The notes beneath the pieces are model-generated. The model was not told the DNA's origin. It made no database searches and saw nothing but the letters and a program-made list of their open reading frames with translations. Position numbers and translations under genes: made by a program. DNA of 64,000 nt from Hydrogenophilus sp. Lineage in GTDB: Bacteria > Pseudomonadota > Gammaproteobacteria > Burkholderiales > Rhodocyclaceae. The stretch covers positions 334,430-398,429 of the forward strand of contig JAOAEZ010000001.1 in assembly GCA_026416515.1 (NCBI GenBank). The letters are read 5' to 3'. Below are positions 44,303 through 53,005 of the stretch, one piece after another (position 1 is the stretch's first letter; the number at the start of each line of letters is the position of its first letter).

Positions 44303-44750
44303 GGAGGGTATAGGCACGATAGAGGGCTTCGGCGAGAAGGATGCGAACGAGGAAGTGGGGAAGGGTGAGGGGAGAGAGACTCCAGGTGTGGTGGGCGCGG
44401 GCGATGAGTTCAGGGGAGTGGCCGTCAGGACCGCCGATGGCAAAGACAACCGGATAGGGGTGAGCACGCCAATGCGTAAGGTGTTCCGCAAGCTGCGGAG
44501 TGGTCCATAGCGCGCCTCGTTCGTCGAGGGCGATGAGGAGGGCCCGCGGGGGGATCCGTGCCAGAAGCCGCTGCGTTTCCCGGGCTTTGACGACCGCCGA
44601 GGGAAGGTTCGCCCGACGCGCTTCAGGACGGATTTGGTGCAACGTTATCGGCCAGTCGCGCGGGAGACGGGTGAGATAGTGGGCGGTGGCTTCTTCTACC
44701 CAGCGGGGAGGTCGGTCGCTTATCGCTAAAACCAGCCAGGGAGAGGGCAT
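44274..44750 (-). CDS. rlmH: 23S rRNA (pseudouridine1915-N3)-methyltransferase
   Basis: 158 residues. RlmH is a small SPOUT methyltransferase acting on helix 69 in the assembled ribosome. VFAIGGPDGHSPELIARA and the C-terminal LLAEALYRAYTLLTGHPYHR are diagnostic. Its ATG overlaps the rsfS stop as TAATG, and no ribosome site is present, so translation is probably coupled. Gene order nadD-rsfS-rlmH is conserved in many proteobacteria. Confidence 0.95.
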   Translation of the reverse strand: MPSPWLVLAISDRPPRWVEEATAHYLTRLPRDWPITLHQIRPEARRANLPSAVVKARETQRLLARIPPRALLIALDERGALWTTPQLAEHLTHWRAHPYPVVFAIGGPDGHSPELIARAHHTWSLSPLTLPHFLVRILLAEALYRAYTLLTGHPYHRP

Positions 44751-45181
44751 TAGGAAGGAGAGGGAGCGTCCGGGGGAAACGCTGGAGAGAGCGGCTGCCA
44801 GGGGGGAACCGCAGCGGCGGCGACCCGCACCGCGGGGGGGGTGCCCCAGAGCTCTTCGAGCCGATAGTAGGCGCGGACCGCCGGGAGCATGATGTGGACG
44901 ACGACCGAGCCAAAGTCGATGAGAACCCATTCGCCGACCGCTTCCCCTTCGACCCCGAGAATGGGAATCCCTATTTTTTTGGTTTCGTCGATGAGGTGTC
45001 GGGCGAGGGCTTTGACGTGGCGGATAGAGTTGCCAGTGACGAGAATCACCCGTTCAAATAGGGGCGTAAGGGGAGTGGTGTCGTAGGCTTCAATCGCTTC
45101 CCCTTTGGTGGCTTCTAAAACGGCGATGAGGTATTGGGTGAGTTGAGAGACAGTCAAGGCGGAGTTGGCGGAAGAGACCAC
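44750..45181 (-). CDS. rsfS: Ribosome silencing factor RsfS
   Basis: 143 residues from GTG 45181, one base after the nadD stop; the much longer open frame upstream is antisense-like and overlaps nadD entirely. KGEAIEAYDTTPLTPLFERV, TGNSIRHVKALARHL and WVLIDFGSVVVHIMLPAVRA are RsfS motifs (the protein binds L14 and blocks subunit joining under starvation). A Pro/Ala-rich tail of about 30 residues follows the conserved fold. TTG at 45157 is an alternative start. Confidence 0.9.
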   Translation of the reverse strand: MVSSANSALTVSQLTQYLIAVLEATKGEAIEAYDTTPLTPLFERVILVTGNSIRHVKALARHLIDETKKIGIPILGVEGEAVGEWVLIDFGSVVVHIMLPAVRAYYRLEELWGTPPAVRVAAAAVPPWQPLSPAFPPDAPSPS

Positions 45182-45182
45182 G

Positions 45183-45836
45183 TCAGAGCTGCTCCTGGGT
45201 GTAGAGATGGTTGGCTTCAATATACTCGAGAACAGCGTCGGGAAGCAAGTAGCGAATGGAGCGACCAACAGCGCGGGCGGCGCGAATGTCGCGGGCAGCA
45301 ATCGCCAGAGGGGTGATGGGGAGTTCGAGGATCCAGCCTGCAGGGGGAGGAGCGGCACGTTGCCAGTAGGAGGGGGTGCAGCGGTTTTCCCAGAGCGAGC
45401 GAAAGGGGGAGGGAAGGTGCAGGGTAGTGAGGGAGTAACCGGGACGGGTCGCAACAGCGAGGTGAACGTGAGTGAGAAGTTCTTCAAAACGGTGCCAGGT
45501 GGGGAGAGCACAAAAGGCGTCGGCACCGAGGAGAAGGATGAGGGGAAGGTGCGGACCGAGCTGGGCGCGAATCGAGGAGAGGGTGTCGATGGTGTAGTTG
45601 GGAGGGGGAAGGGAGCGTTCGCGAGCGTCGAGGCGAAAGGCTGGGTTGCCCTCGATGGCACGACGGATCATTTCACAGCGGTGGTGTATGGCCGCTGCTG
45701 GAGGAGGACGGTGAGGGGGGGCCGCCGAGGGAATGAACCAGATCTGTTCGAGGGAGAGAAGTTCGCGCGCCTCTTCCGCAAGACGAAGATGGGCAAGGTG
45801 AATGGGGTCAAAGGTTCCACCAAGTAGACCGATCAT
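45183..45836 (-). CDS. nadD: Nicotinate-nucleotide adenylyltransferase
   Basis: 217 residues from ATG 45836. IGLLGGTFDPIHLAHLRLAE is the nucleotidyl-transferase (T/H)xGH-type start, and ITPLAIAARDIRAARAVG is the position of the ISST/ISATxIR motif, with Ala in place of Ser. The product makes deamido-NAD for NAD synthesis. The frame continues upstream to 46034 inside the membrane protein gene but the family start is clear. It overlaps the upstream gene by 4 bp. Confidence 0.93.
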   Translation of the reverse strand: MIGLLGGTFDPIHLAHLRLAEEARELLSLEQIWFIPSAAPPHRPPPAAAIHHRCEMIRRAIEGNPAFRLDARERSLPPPNYTIDTLSSIRAQLGPHLPLILLLGADAFCALPTWHRFEELLTHVHLAVATRPGYSLTTLHLPSPFRSLWENRCTPSYWQRAAPPPAGWILELPITPLAIAARDIRAARAVGRSIRYLLPDAVLEYIEANHLYTQEQL

Positions 45837-46600
45837 GCGGAGGAGGGGAGAAAAAGGGTTTTGACTTGCAGGTAGTAACCTGCAAAGAGAGCAGGAATGG
45901 TGACGAGGGGAAGGAGAAAGAGGAGGAGATAGAAGACCAAGGGATGGGTAAGGGAGGCAATCCAGCCGACTATTAGGGCGAGAGCAGCAAGAAGCGCTCC
46001 CCAGGAGAGAGTCCAGGAGAGAAGGGGAAGCCAATTTTTAAAGACAGCATAGAGGCTGAAAAAGAGGGCCTTGGGCCAGGGAACGCCATGCCAGGCGATC
46101 AGGGGAGGGGCATACCAGTAGGCCGCCGTGACAGGAAGAGAGAGCGTGAGAAAGAGGAGAAGGGCGGATAGGTCGACGATAGGAAGAAATAGAGGATCAC
46201 CTTCCAGCGATGGGTGGGGAGGGGGAACCGGTTTGACGGTGATCGGGTTGCCAAAGGAAAGGTCGACGAGGAGGAGAATGAGGAGGTTGGCAAGATAGTT
46301 GAGGGCTCCCACCGCCGCTAGGGGTTGCCAGGGGACTTTGAAGCCGTGAAAGAGGATATCGGGGGAGGGACGCTCTAGACGTTCCGCTGCCCGCATTCCC
46401 GCGAGAACGCCGATTTGGAGGATCGGCATCAGAAGCGCCGCGAGAAAGGGACCGATGAGCGGGACCGCCGAGACAAAGAGAAGAAGCAGGAGATAACCAA
46501 AGGTGACAAAAGCGGTGAGGGCTGGCGCCCGCCGCACAAGGAGAAGACCGGCGATCATCCATCGCCAGCCGTCGGAAAAGGAGAGAATGCGGGCGCGCAT
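45833..46600 (-). CDS. BPSS1780-type multi-spanning membrane protein
   Basis: About 255 residues from ATG 46600, five to six membrane helices. The N-terminus RILSFSDGWRWMIAGLLLVR followed by two long helices resembles the BPSS1780 family of betaproteobacteria; function unknown. A loop with PVPPPHPSLEGDPLF lies in the middle, where periplasmic. Its stop overlaps nadD by 4 bp, so nadD-rsfS-rlmH may be co-transcribed with it. It lies just downstream of tRNA-Lys, whose transcript may read into it. Confidence 0.75.
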   Translation of the reverse strand: MRARILSFSDGWRWMIAGLLLVRRAPALTAFVTFGYLLLLLFVSAVPLIGPFLAALLMPILQIGVLAGMRAAERLERPSPDILFHGFKVPWQPLAAVGALNYLANLLILLLVDLSFGNPITVKPVPPPHPSLEGDPLFLPIVDLSALLLFLTLSLPVTAAYWYAPPLIAWHGVPWPKALFFSLYAVFKNWLPLLSWTLSWGALLAALALIVGWIASLTHPLVFYLLLFLLPLVTIPALFAGYYLQVKTLFLPSSA

Positions 46601-46643
46601 GAATGGGTGGACTGTACTAAAGACGATGACGACCGGCAATCGC

Positions 46644-46716
46644 TGGGTCGTGCAGGACTCGAACCTGCGACCAACGGATTAAAAGTCCGCTGCTCTACCG
46701 CCTGAGCTAACGACCC
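46644..46716 (-). tRNA. tRNA-Lys (anticodon TTT), CCA not encoded
   Basis: 73 nt on the minus strand. Acceptor GGGTCGT pairs with ACGACCC; anticodon stem GCGGA/TCCGT encloses CTTTTAA, placing TTT at 46681-46683. After the discriminator A the genome reads GCG, so CCA must be added by an enzyme, unlike the tRNAs at 8200-8520. Confidence 0.96.
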
Positions 46717-46728
46717 ATGGAATTCATT

Positions 46729-46758
46729 ATTTTAGCAGGAGGGAGGAAAAGATGTCAA
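46729..46758 (-). promoter_or_regulatory. Promoter of tRNA-Lys
   Basis: On the minus strand a consensus TTGACA (46753-46758), an 18-bp spacer and TGCTAAAAT, with the hexamer TAAAAT at 46729-46734 and an extended TGn. Predicted start is near 46722, six bases before the tRNA. The 158 bp between this promoter and the next gene (46917) hold no other gene I can support. Confidence 0.75.
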
Positions 46759-46916
46759 GGAAAGAGGCTGCATGAGTGCCAAGGCTATGAACGCTTCAGA
46801 GGCGATTGCTCCTTGAGGGGCGATGGTAAGCGTTTGCTTAGATGGGGCGCCGGGAGGGACGGAGAGCATAGAGGGAGTGGGGTAAACTCTAGAGGAATCC
46901 GCGATGGAGCAGAGAG

Positions 46917-48542
46917 ATGAATGAAGAGGACGATCGGTTGGGATGGTGGACCGCGGCGGTGGTGGCTATAGGATGCGTGTGGGCGGCTGCCGTGCGCCCG
47001 CCATTTCCAGTCGATGAGACACGCTATTTGGCGGTGGCGTGGGAGATGGCATGGAGGGGAGTGTGGGGAGTGCCGCTGTTGGAGGGAGAGCCGTATGTGC
47101 AGAAACCACCCCTCCTTTTTTGGTTGTGGCGGCTGGGATGGATGGTGGGGGGAGTGTCGGAGTGGTGGCCACGAGTGGTGGCAGGGGGATTTGCGCTGGC
47201 AACGTTAGGGGTGGTGGCTTCGTTGGCGCGGACGTTGGGGGTGAGAGCAGGATTGGCAGTGGCAGCAGTGGCTTCGGGAGCGGCATGGGCGGGGTGGAGT
47301 ACGACGTTATATTTCGATGGACCTTTGGTATTTTTTACGACGTTGGCGGTGTTGGGCGTGGTGCGGTTGGCAGCGGGAGAAAGGGAGGGAGGATGGTGGT
47401 TGGCGGTGGGGGTCGGCTTGGGAGGATTGATGAAGGGCCCGTTGGTGGCCGTCCCGTTGGTGGGTTTGGTGGGGTTGTTGCGGTGGTGGGCACCGGGTAG
47501 AGGGTGGCGAACGGTCGCGACGGTGGTGGGGTGGGGGGCAGCAGGGAGTGTGTTGCCGTTGACGTGGTTGGGGTGGGTGGCATGGAGCGAGGGGAGAGAG
47601 GTGGCATGGGCGGTGGTGGTGGCACAGGGGTTGGGACGGTTGGGGGAGGAGGCGGATCATGCCGCCCCGTGGTGGTGGTACGTGCCCGTCGCAGCAGCAG
47701 TGGTGTGGCCAGCGGGGTGGGTGGGGATACGGGCACTGCGGGAGCTCTTCCGCCGAGAGGGAGTGGGAAAGAGCGGGGAGGGGATAGCAGTGGGGCGATG
47801 GTTGGTGGCCGGAACTCTGCCGGCGTTGGTGTTGTTGTCGTGGGTGAGCGGGAAACGGGCGCAGTACCTTTTGCCGCTTTGGCCATTGGTGGCGGTGGGA
47901 ATCGCTGCGGGATGGGAGCGAGTGCGCGCTGCCGAGAGGGTAAGGAGGTGGGAGGCAGCAGCGATTGCAGCACCGTTGGGGGTGGGAGGAGCGATATTGA
48001 TGGGAACTGCCGCAGCAGCCGAGTTGGGCGAGGAGGTGGCTTGGTGGTCGCCACGGTGGGGAGTAGTCGGCGCAGGGTTGGTGGGGTTGGGGGTGACGGG
48101 CTTTTGGGGGTGGCACCGTTGGGGGAGGATGGAGGTGGGGGTGGGGGTGAGTTGGGCGACCGTGGGGTGGTTGTCGTGGGGAGCGGTGTGGGCGAGTATG
48201 GGGGCGTTCGACGCACGGGTGTTGGGGAACCAGGTGGCAGCGTGGCAGGCGGAAGGACGAGCGGTGGCGTGGGTAGGGGGACGCCACCACGGGGCATGGA
48301 ATTTCGCGGGTCGCTTGCGGGAGCCGTTGTACCGCTTGGAGACGCATGAGGTGCCAGCATGGCAATCGCGCTTTCGCGAGGGGGTGGTGCTGCGCTTGGT
48401 GAAACGGCGGTCAGAGATAAGCGGAGAGTGCGTGCGGTGGCGCAGCGATTGGGTGTGTTGGGGGAAGGGGAAGGGCGATCGGGATGGGAACGGAACAGAG
48501 ACGGTGGGGACAGATCGATATCGAGGAGGGAATGAGCGATGA
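46917..48542 (+). CDS. ArnT/PMT-family membrane glycosyltransferase
   Basis: 541 residues with about 11 membrane helices, extremely rich in Gly, Val and Trp. FPVDETRYLAVAWEMAWRG (first periplasmic loop with the catalytic-type Asp-Glu), GEPYVQKPPLLFWLWRLGW and GLGGLMKGPLVAVP are GT83/ArnT-like. Such enzymes move a sugar from a polyprenyl-phosphate donor to lipid A or another acceptor on the periplasmic side. The donor is unknown; no arn genes are nearby. The C-terminal tail is charged. It overlaps the following monooxygenase by 4 bp. Confidence 0.83.
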   Translation: MNEEDDRLGWWTAAVVAIGCVWAAAVRPPFPVDETRYLAVAWEMAWRGVWGVPLLEGEPYVQKPPLLFWLWRLGWMVGGVSEWWPRVVAGGFALATLGVVASLARTLGVRAGLAVAAVASGAAWAGWSTTLYFDGPLVFFTTLAVLGVVRLAAGEREGGWWLAVGVGLGGLMKGPLVAVPLVGLVGLLRWWAPGRGWRTVATVVGWGAAGSVLPLTWLGWVAWSEGREVAWAVVVAQGLGRLGEEADHAAPWWWYVPVAAAVVWPAGWVGIRALRELFRREGVGKSGEGIAVGRWLVAGTLPALVLLSWVSGKRAQYLLPLWPLVAVGIAAGWERVRAAERVRRWEAAAIAAPLGVGGAILMGTAAAAELGEEVAWWSPRWGVVGAGLVGLGVTGFWGWHRWGRMEVGVGVSWATVGWLSWGAVWASMGAFDARVLGNQVAAWQAEGRAVAWVGGRHHGAWNFAGRLREPLYRLETHEVPAWQSRFREGVVLRLVKRRSEISGECVRWRSDWVCWGKGKGDRDGNGTETVGTDRYRGGNER

Positions 48543-49699
48543 GATGGTTCGATGTGGTGATCAACGGGGGGGGATTGTGCGGGTCGGCGTTGGCGTTAGG
48601 GTTGGCGCGCGAGGGGTGGCGAGTGGCGATGGTGGAGCCAAACCCGCCGCGAGTTCAGCAAGAGGGGTGGGAGGAGCGCGTCTTCGCATTTACGCCGCGC
48701 GCGTGGGGATGGTTGGAGCAGTTGGAGGTCCCTTTGCCGCGCGCTGAGAGGGTGCAGGAGATAGCGGTTGGCGACGAGAAGGGGATAGCGCTGCGATTTC
48801 AGACGCAGGAGACGACGTTGCCTTATTTGGCGATGGTGGCAGAGGCAGAACGGGTGCGGGCGGCGATTTGGCAGGCGATCGAGGAGCAGAGCAGTGCCGT
48901 GAGGGTGGTAACGGAGGGACATCTTCAGATGTTGCGAGTAGAGGAAGAGGGAGTAGAGGTGGCGTTGACAAATGGGGAGGTGTGGGGCTGCCGGTTGGTG
49001 GTGGGCGCAGAGGGACGGGGGTCATGGGTGCGCGAGACCGCCAAAATCGCGAGCGAGGTGGTCGATTATGGTCAGGTGGCGGTGGTGGCTAATTTGGCGT
49101 GTTCCCGGGATCATCAGGGGGTGGCTTACCAGTGGTTCCGAAGCGATGGAGTGGTGGCTTTGCTGCCGTTGCCCGGGCGCTTCGTGTCGTTGGTGTGGTC
49201 GACAGCGACAGCAAGCGCGCCGGCTTTGTTGTCCGAGGAGGCGGAGGCGTTCGCAGAGCGGGTGACCGCGGCAAGCGGGGAGGTAGTGGGACGACTGCAG
49301 ATGGTGACCCCGCGGGCGGGGTTTAGGTTGTCGTGGCTGCGGTGCGAGCGAGTGGTGGGAAAACGGGTGGCGCTGGTAGGCGATGCGGCGCATGGGATCC
49401 ATCCGCTTTCCGGACATGGCGTGAATTTGGGATTAAACGACGCCGCAGAGTTGGCGCGGGCGATCGGCAGGGCCGGTGAGGGAGACGATCCAGGAGATGG
49501 CGTGGCGTTGGCGCGTTACGCCCGTTGGCGCGCGACGGAGCCACTGCTGCTGCAGACGGCAACCCATCTGCTGGCGTGGGGGTTCGGGTGGGAGGATGAG
49601 GGAGTGGCACGCTTGCGCCGTTGGGGGTTGAGGTTGGTCAATCGGTTGCCGATGGTGAAACGGCATTTGATCCGCTACGCTGCGTTGGGCCACTTTTGA
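48539..49699 (+). CDS. UbiH/UbiF/VisC-family FAD monooxygenase
   Basis: 386 residues. A Rossmann start VVINGGGLCGSALALGLARE, an AEGRGSWVRE segment and the family motif GDAAHGIHPLSGHGVNLGLN near residue 280 show a class A flavin hydroxylase of the ubiquinone group. Relatives hydroxylate the quinone ring; which position is not decidable. The usual GQGLNLG appears as GHGVNLG, and the GGGPVG loop as GGGLCG. It shares an ATGA overlap with the glycosyltransferase gene. An eight-G tract at 48566-48573 lies in the FAD loop. Confidence 0.85.
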   Translation: MRWFDVVINGGGLCGSALALGLAREGWRVAMVEPNPPRVQQEGWEERVFAFTPRAWGWLEQLEVPLPRAERVQEIAVGDEKGIALRFQTQETTLPYLAMVAEAERVRAAIWQAIEEQSSAVRVVTEGHLQMLRVEEEGVEVALTNGEVWGCRLVVGAEGRGSWVRETAKIASEVVDYGQVAVVANLACSRDHQGVAYQWFRSDGVVALLPLPGRFVSLVWSTATASAPALLSEEAEAFAERVTAASGEVVGRLQMVTPRAGFRLSWLRCERVVGKRVALVGDAAHGIHPLSGHGVNLGLNDAAELARAIGRAGEGDDPGDGVALARYARWRATEPLLLQTATHLLAWGFGWEDEGVARLRRWGLRLVNRLPMVKRHLIRYAALGHF

Positions 49700-49732
49700 A
49701 GAGGCTGGCGCACGGTAGGGGGTGCCGGGAGA

Positions 49733-52063
49733 TCAGCGCGCGGTGAGAGGGCGGTCGACACGGGTAACCCCCTCCAGACGGCGAAGCCGCTCGGTAAGGC
49801 GTTGGAGGTGAAGGGTGTCCCGAACGTCAAGAGTGAAGTGAATTTGCATCATGGCATCGGGTTGCGGATCCAGAATGACCCCCGTGATGTTGGTGTGCTC
49901 TTGCGCGAGGGCCGCCGTAAGACGAGCAAGGAGACCGATGCAGTCTTGGGCTAGGACGGTGAGGGTGGCGGAAAAACGCCGCTCGGGAGGAATGGCTTCG
50001 CTCCAGTCGAGTTCGATCCAGCGACCTTTGCTGGTTTTAAGGGCAATGGGACAGTCGAGGCGGTGGATGTCTAGACCCCGCCCTTTGCGGAGGAGCCCGA
50101 GGATGGGGTCGCCTGGAACGGGACGACAGCAGAGGGCATAGGTGAGGGTGGCGTCGTTTCCTTCACCAACTTTAAGCCGTTGAAGAGGGTGCGGCTTGAG
50201 TAGAGGTCCGCGCCCCGTTTCTTGGTCTTGCGCGGCAACGAGCAGTTCTGCAATGTGCAGGGGGTTTTTTTGCCCAAGGCCAATGTCGAGAAAGAGCGGC
50301 TTCTTGTCGCGATGGTTGGTTTGTTTGAGAAGCCTCACCCAGGTAGGGGTGGAGATGTCCCCTAGCGAGAGACCATAGGGACGAAGGGCTTGATCGAGGA
50401 GCCGCTCGCCAAGGGCCACCGCATGTTCTTCCGTGGTCCGCCGCAGCGTGCGGCGAATGGCGGCGCGCGCCCGCGCCGTTTTGACAAAGTTGAGCCAGGC
50501 GGGATTGGGAATGGGGGTAGGGGTGGCGCTGGTGATGATTTCAACTCGATCGCCGTTTTGGAGTTCAGTGCGAAGCGGCATGAGGTCGCCGTTGACGCGG
50601 CAGGCGATCGCAGCGTGACCGATGTGGGAGTGGATCGCATAGGCGAAGTCTACCGCCGTGGCACCGCGGGGAAGGGCGACAATGTCACCTTTAGGGGTGA
50701 AGACGAAGACTTCGTTAGGGTAGAGGTCGATTTTGACGGCTTCGAGAAAGTCGCGGGCTTCCGTCTCTTGTTGAAGCTCGAGCAGGTTTTGAAGCCAGGC
50801 ATGGGTTTCGGCAGCGAGCGGGGTTTCGGCTTTGTAGCGCCAGTGCGCAGCAATGCCTTGCTCGGCGTGACGGTGCTGTTCTTGGGTGCGAATTTGGATT
50901 TCGACCGGGATGCCGTCGGGGCCAATCACCGTGGTGTGAAGCGATTGATAGCCGTTGGCTTTGGGAAGCGCAATATAGTCTTTGATCTTCCCAGGGATGG
51001 GTTTGAAACGTCGGTGAATGGCGCCCAGAGCGAGATAGACACTGGGGGTGTCAGAGGTGATCACCCGAAGACCAAAGAGGTCGAGGATTTGGGAGAAACG
51101 GGCCCGCTTTTGCCGCATCTTTTGGTAGATGGAGTAAAGGTGCTTTTCACGCCGACTGAGCTGGGCCGAGATTCCCCATTCCCGGAGGGCGTCAGCGACA
51201 GCGCGTTGAAAACGGTCGAGAAGCTCGGCGTTGGCACCGCGGGCTGTTTCGAGCGCGGCAGCGAGTACGGAGTGCCGCCAGGGATGCTCCGCAGCGAGGG
51301 AAAGGTCTTGGAGTTCCCGATAGAGGGCGTTGAGGCCAAGCCGAAGCGCAATGGGGGCATAGAGTTCGAGGGTTTCCCGGGCAATACGCTTGCGTTTGTG
51401 GGGTTTGAGGGCGGAGAGGGTCCGCATGTTGTGTAGCCGGTCGGCGAGTTTGATGAGGATGACCCTGAGGTCGCGAGCCATCGCGAGAAACATTTTGCGA
51501 AAGTTGGCGGCTTGCGCTTCTTCGACGCTTTGGTGCTCGAGTCGTTCGAGTTTGGTGAGGGCGTCGACAAGGTCAGCGACGGTGGCACCAAAACGACGTT
51601 GGAGCTCTTGTTTGGAGATGCCGCAATCTTCGAGGACGTCGTGAAGGAGCGCCGCCATTAACCCGTTGTCGTCGAGTTTCCATTGGGCAACAATCCGCGC
51701 AACGGCAATGGGGTGAGTGATATAGGGTTCTCCAGTGGCGCGCGTTTGCCCTTCGTGAGCCCAGGCGGCAAAATGAAGAGCTTCGTCGATCCGCCGCCGC
51801 GCCGCTTCAGGGAGGTAGTCAAGGTCCCGTCGCAGCTGGGCATAGGAGAGCGGAATGAGCTGGGGGAGAAAAAAAGAGGAGGCGGCGGAGAGATCGGGTA
51901 GAGGAGCGGAGGGAAGGGAAGAGGAAGAAGAGGGGGAGGGTAAAGCGTCACCGCGAGGGGTAGAGGCTTCAGCAGGAAATGAAAAAGGAGGAAGGGACGG
52001 GGCGGGGGGAGAGGGACTCGCCCGCAGATCTTCCAGGGAGTCGGAGCGGCGGGCAAGGGGCAT
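49733..52063 (-). CDS. spoT: Bifunctional (p)ppGpp synthetase/hydrolase (SpoT/Rel)
   Basis: 776 residues. The HD hydrolase domain is intact (ITHPIAVARIVAQW, AALLHDVLEDCG, LIKLADRLHNMRTL), followed by the synthetase (FGLRVITSD, YIALPKANGYQSLHTTVIG), TGS (GATAVDFAYAIHSHIGHAAI) and a C-terminal ACT domain. So both making and breaking of ppGpp are expected. The first 65 residues form an unusual Pro/Ser-rich tail. It lies 11 bp after rpoZ, the conserved order. The sequence before the ATG has no ribosome site. Confidence 0.95.
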   Translation of the reverse strand: MPLARRSDSLEDLRASPSPPAPSLPPFSFPAEASTPRGDALPSPSSSSSLPSAPLPDLSAASSFFLPQLIPLSYAQLRRDLDYLPEAARRRIDEALHFAAWAHEGQTRATGEPYITHPIAVARIVAQWKLDDNGLMAALLHDVLEDCGISKQELQRRFGATVADLVDALTKLERLEHQSVEEAQAANFRKMFLAMARDLRVILIKLADRLHNMRTLSALKPHKRKRIARETLELYAPIALRLGLNALYRELQDLSLAAEHPWRHSVLAAALETARGANAELLDRFQRAVADALREWGISAQLSRREKHLYSIYQKMRQKRARFSQILDLFGLRVITSDTPSVYLALGAIHRRFKPIPGKIKDYIALPKANGYQSLHTTVIGPDGIPVEIQIRTQEQHRHAEQGIAAHWRYKAETPLAAETHAWLQNLLELQQETEARDFLEAVKIDLYPNEVFVFTPKGDIVALPRGATAVDFAYAIHSHIGHAAIACRVNGDLMPLRTELQNGDRVEIITSATPTPIPNPAWLNFVKTARARAAIRRTLRRTTEEHAVALGERLLDQALRPYGLSLGDISTPTWVRLLKQTNHRDKKPLFLDIGLGQKNPLHIAELLVAAQDQETGRGPLLKPHPLQRLKVGEGNDATLTYALCCRPVPGDPILGLLRKGRGLDIHRLDCPIALKTSKGRWIELDWSEAIPPERRFSATLTVLAQDCIGLLARLTAALAQEHTNITGVILDPQPDAMMQIHFTLDVRDTLHLQRLTERLRRLEGVTRVDRPLTAR

Positions 52064-52074
52064 CGCAATGGGAT

Positions 52075-52290
52075 TTAGGTGCTGCGTTTGTGGAGAATCT
52101 CTTTTGAGACAGCACCGGCGGCGATCTCCCGAAGGGCGATGACGGTGGGTTTGTCTTTGTGATTCGGGGAAAGAGGAATCAGCGGTTCAGCACCGAGCGC
52201 GAGTTGCCGCGCCCGCGTGGCAGCAGCAAGCGTCATCTCAAAGCGGTTAGGGATGTGTTTGAGACAGTCTTCTACCGTGATTCTAGCCAT
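52075..52290 (-). CDS. rpoZ: RNA polymerase omega subunit
   Basis: 71 residues. [20 protein letters not shown] and the [13 protein letters not shown] and [14 protein letters not shown] segments are the omega signature. ATG 52290 has AAGGAG 7 bp upstream. Omega stabilises beta-prime and forms part of a ppGpp site on RNA polymerase; spoT follows at once and gmk precedes, the common gmk-rpoZ-spoT order. Confidence 0.97.
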   Translation of the reverse strand: MARITVEDCLKHIPNRFEMTLAAATRARQLALGAEPLIPLSPNHKDKPTVIALREIAAGAVSKEILHKRST

Positions 52291-52303
52291 GGTGATGCTC
52301 CTT

Positions 52304-52915
52304 CTATGGGGTTTGAAAGGCAAGCGGATGGCGCTGCCGTTGCCGCACGGTCCGACAGCGCTCGGCTTGCACAATCGCATGTAGCTCAGAGAGCGCACGG
52401 TCAAAAGAGTCGTTAATGATAGCGTATTCGAATTCGTCGACGTGTTCAAGTTCCCGACGAGCATTAAAGAGCCGCCGTTGAATCGTTTCAGGGGTTTCAG
52501 TGGCCCGCCGCCGGAGACGGGCTTCGAGTTCAGAAAAGGAGGGAGGGAGGATGAAAATGCCGACCGCAGGGTGCTTGGCGCGAACTTGTTGAGCACCTTG
52601 CCAGTCGATCTCAAGGAGAAGGTCGCGCCCCGATGCAAGGGTGGATTCGACGTTTGCCCGTGCGGTGCCGTAGCAGTTTCCGTGAACTTCCGCCCATTCC
52701 AGAAAAGCGTCGGCTTGAACCATCGCAGTGAAACGCTCGGGGGTGACGAAGTGATAGTGTTCGCCATCGATTTCGCCTGGACGCGGGGGACGGGTGGTGT
52801 GGGAGACGGAGAGGGTGAGGGAGGGATCGCGGCTGATGAGAGCGCGAACGAGGGAGGTTTTTCCCGCTCCAGAGGGGGCGGTGATGATAAAGAGGATCCC
52901 GGCGGGGGGAGGCAT
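52304..52915 (-). CDS. gmk: Guanylate kinase
   Basis: 203 residues from ATG 52915 with AGGA about 9 bp upstream. [17 protein letters not shown] is the P-loop, [20 protein letters not shown] binds GMP and [13 protein letters not shown] follows. It converts GMP to GDP. A TTG at 52930 would add five residues and is less likely. It starts the gmk-rpoZ-spoT cluster, 90 bp from yicC. Confidence 0.96.
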   Translation of the reverse strand: MPPPAGILFIITAPSGAGKTSLVRALISRDPSLTLSVSHTTRPPRPGEIDGEHYHFVTPERFTAMVQADAFLEWAEVHGNCYGTARANVESTLASGRDLLLEIDWQGAQQVRAKHPAVGIFILPPSFSELEARLRRRATETPETIQRRLFNARRELEHVDEFEYAIINDSFDRALSELHAIVQAERCRTVRQRQRHPLAFQTP

Positions 52916-53005
52916 CGGCGATTCCTGCAAAAAAGGAGAAGGGATAGAGAATTATAGCCGATCGCGGGGGAGAAAAGGCCTAAGGGGAGGGCGTTGTAAG
53001 AGGAG

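Noticed and set aside
46717-46920. 67-residue ORF between tRNA-Lys and the glycosyltransferase
   Set aside because: It starts at the tRNA edge inside the tRNA promoter and has no ribosome site or family resemblance.
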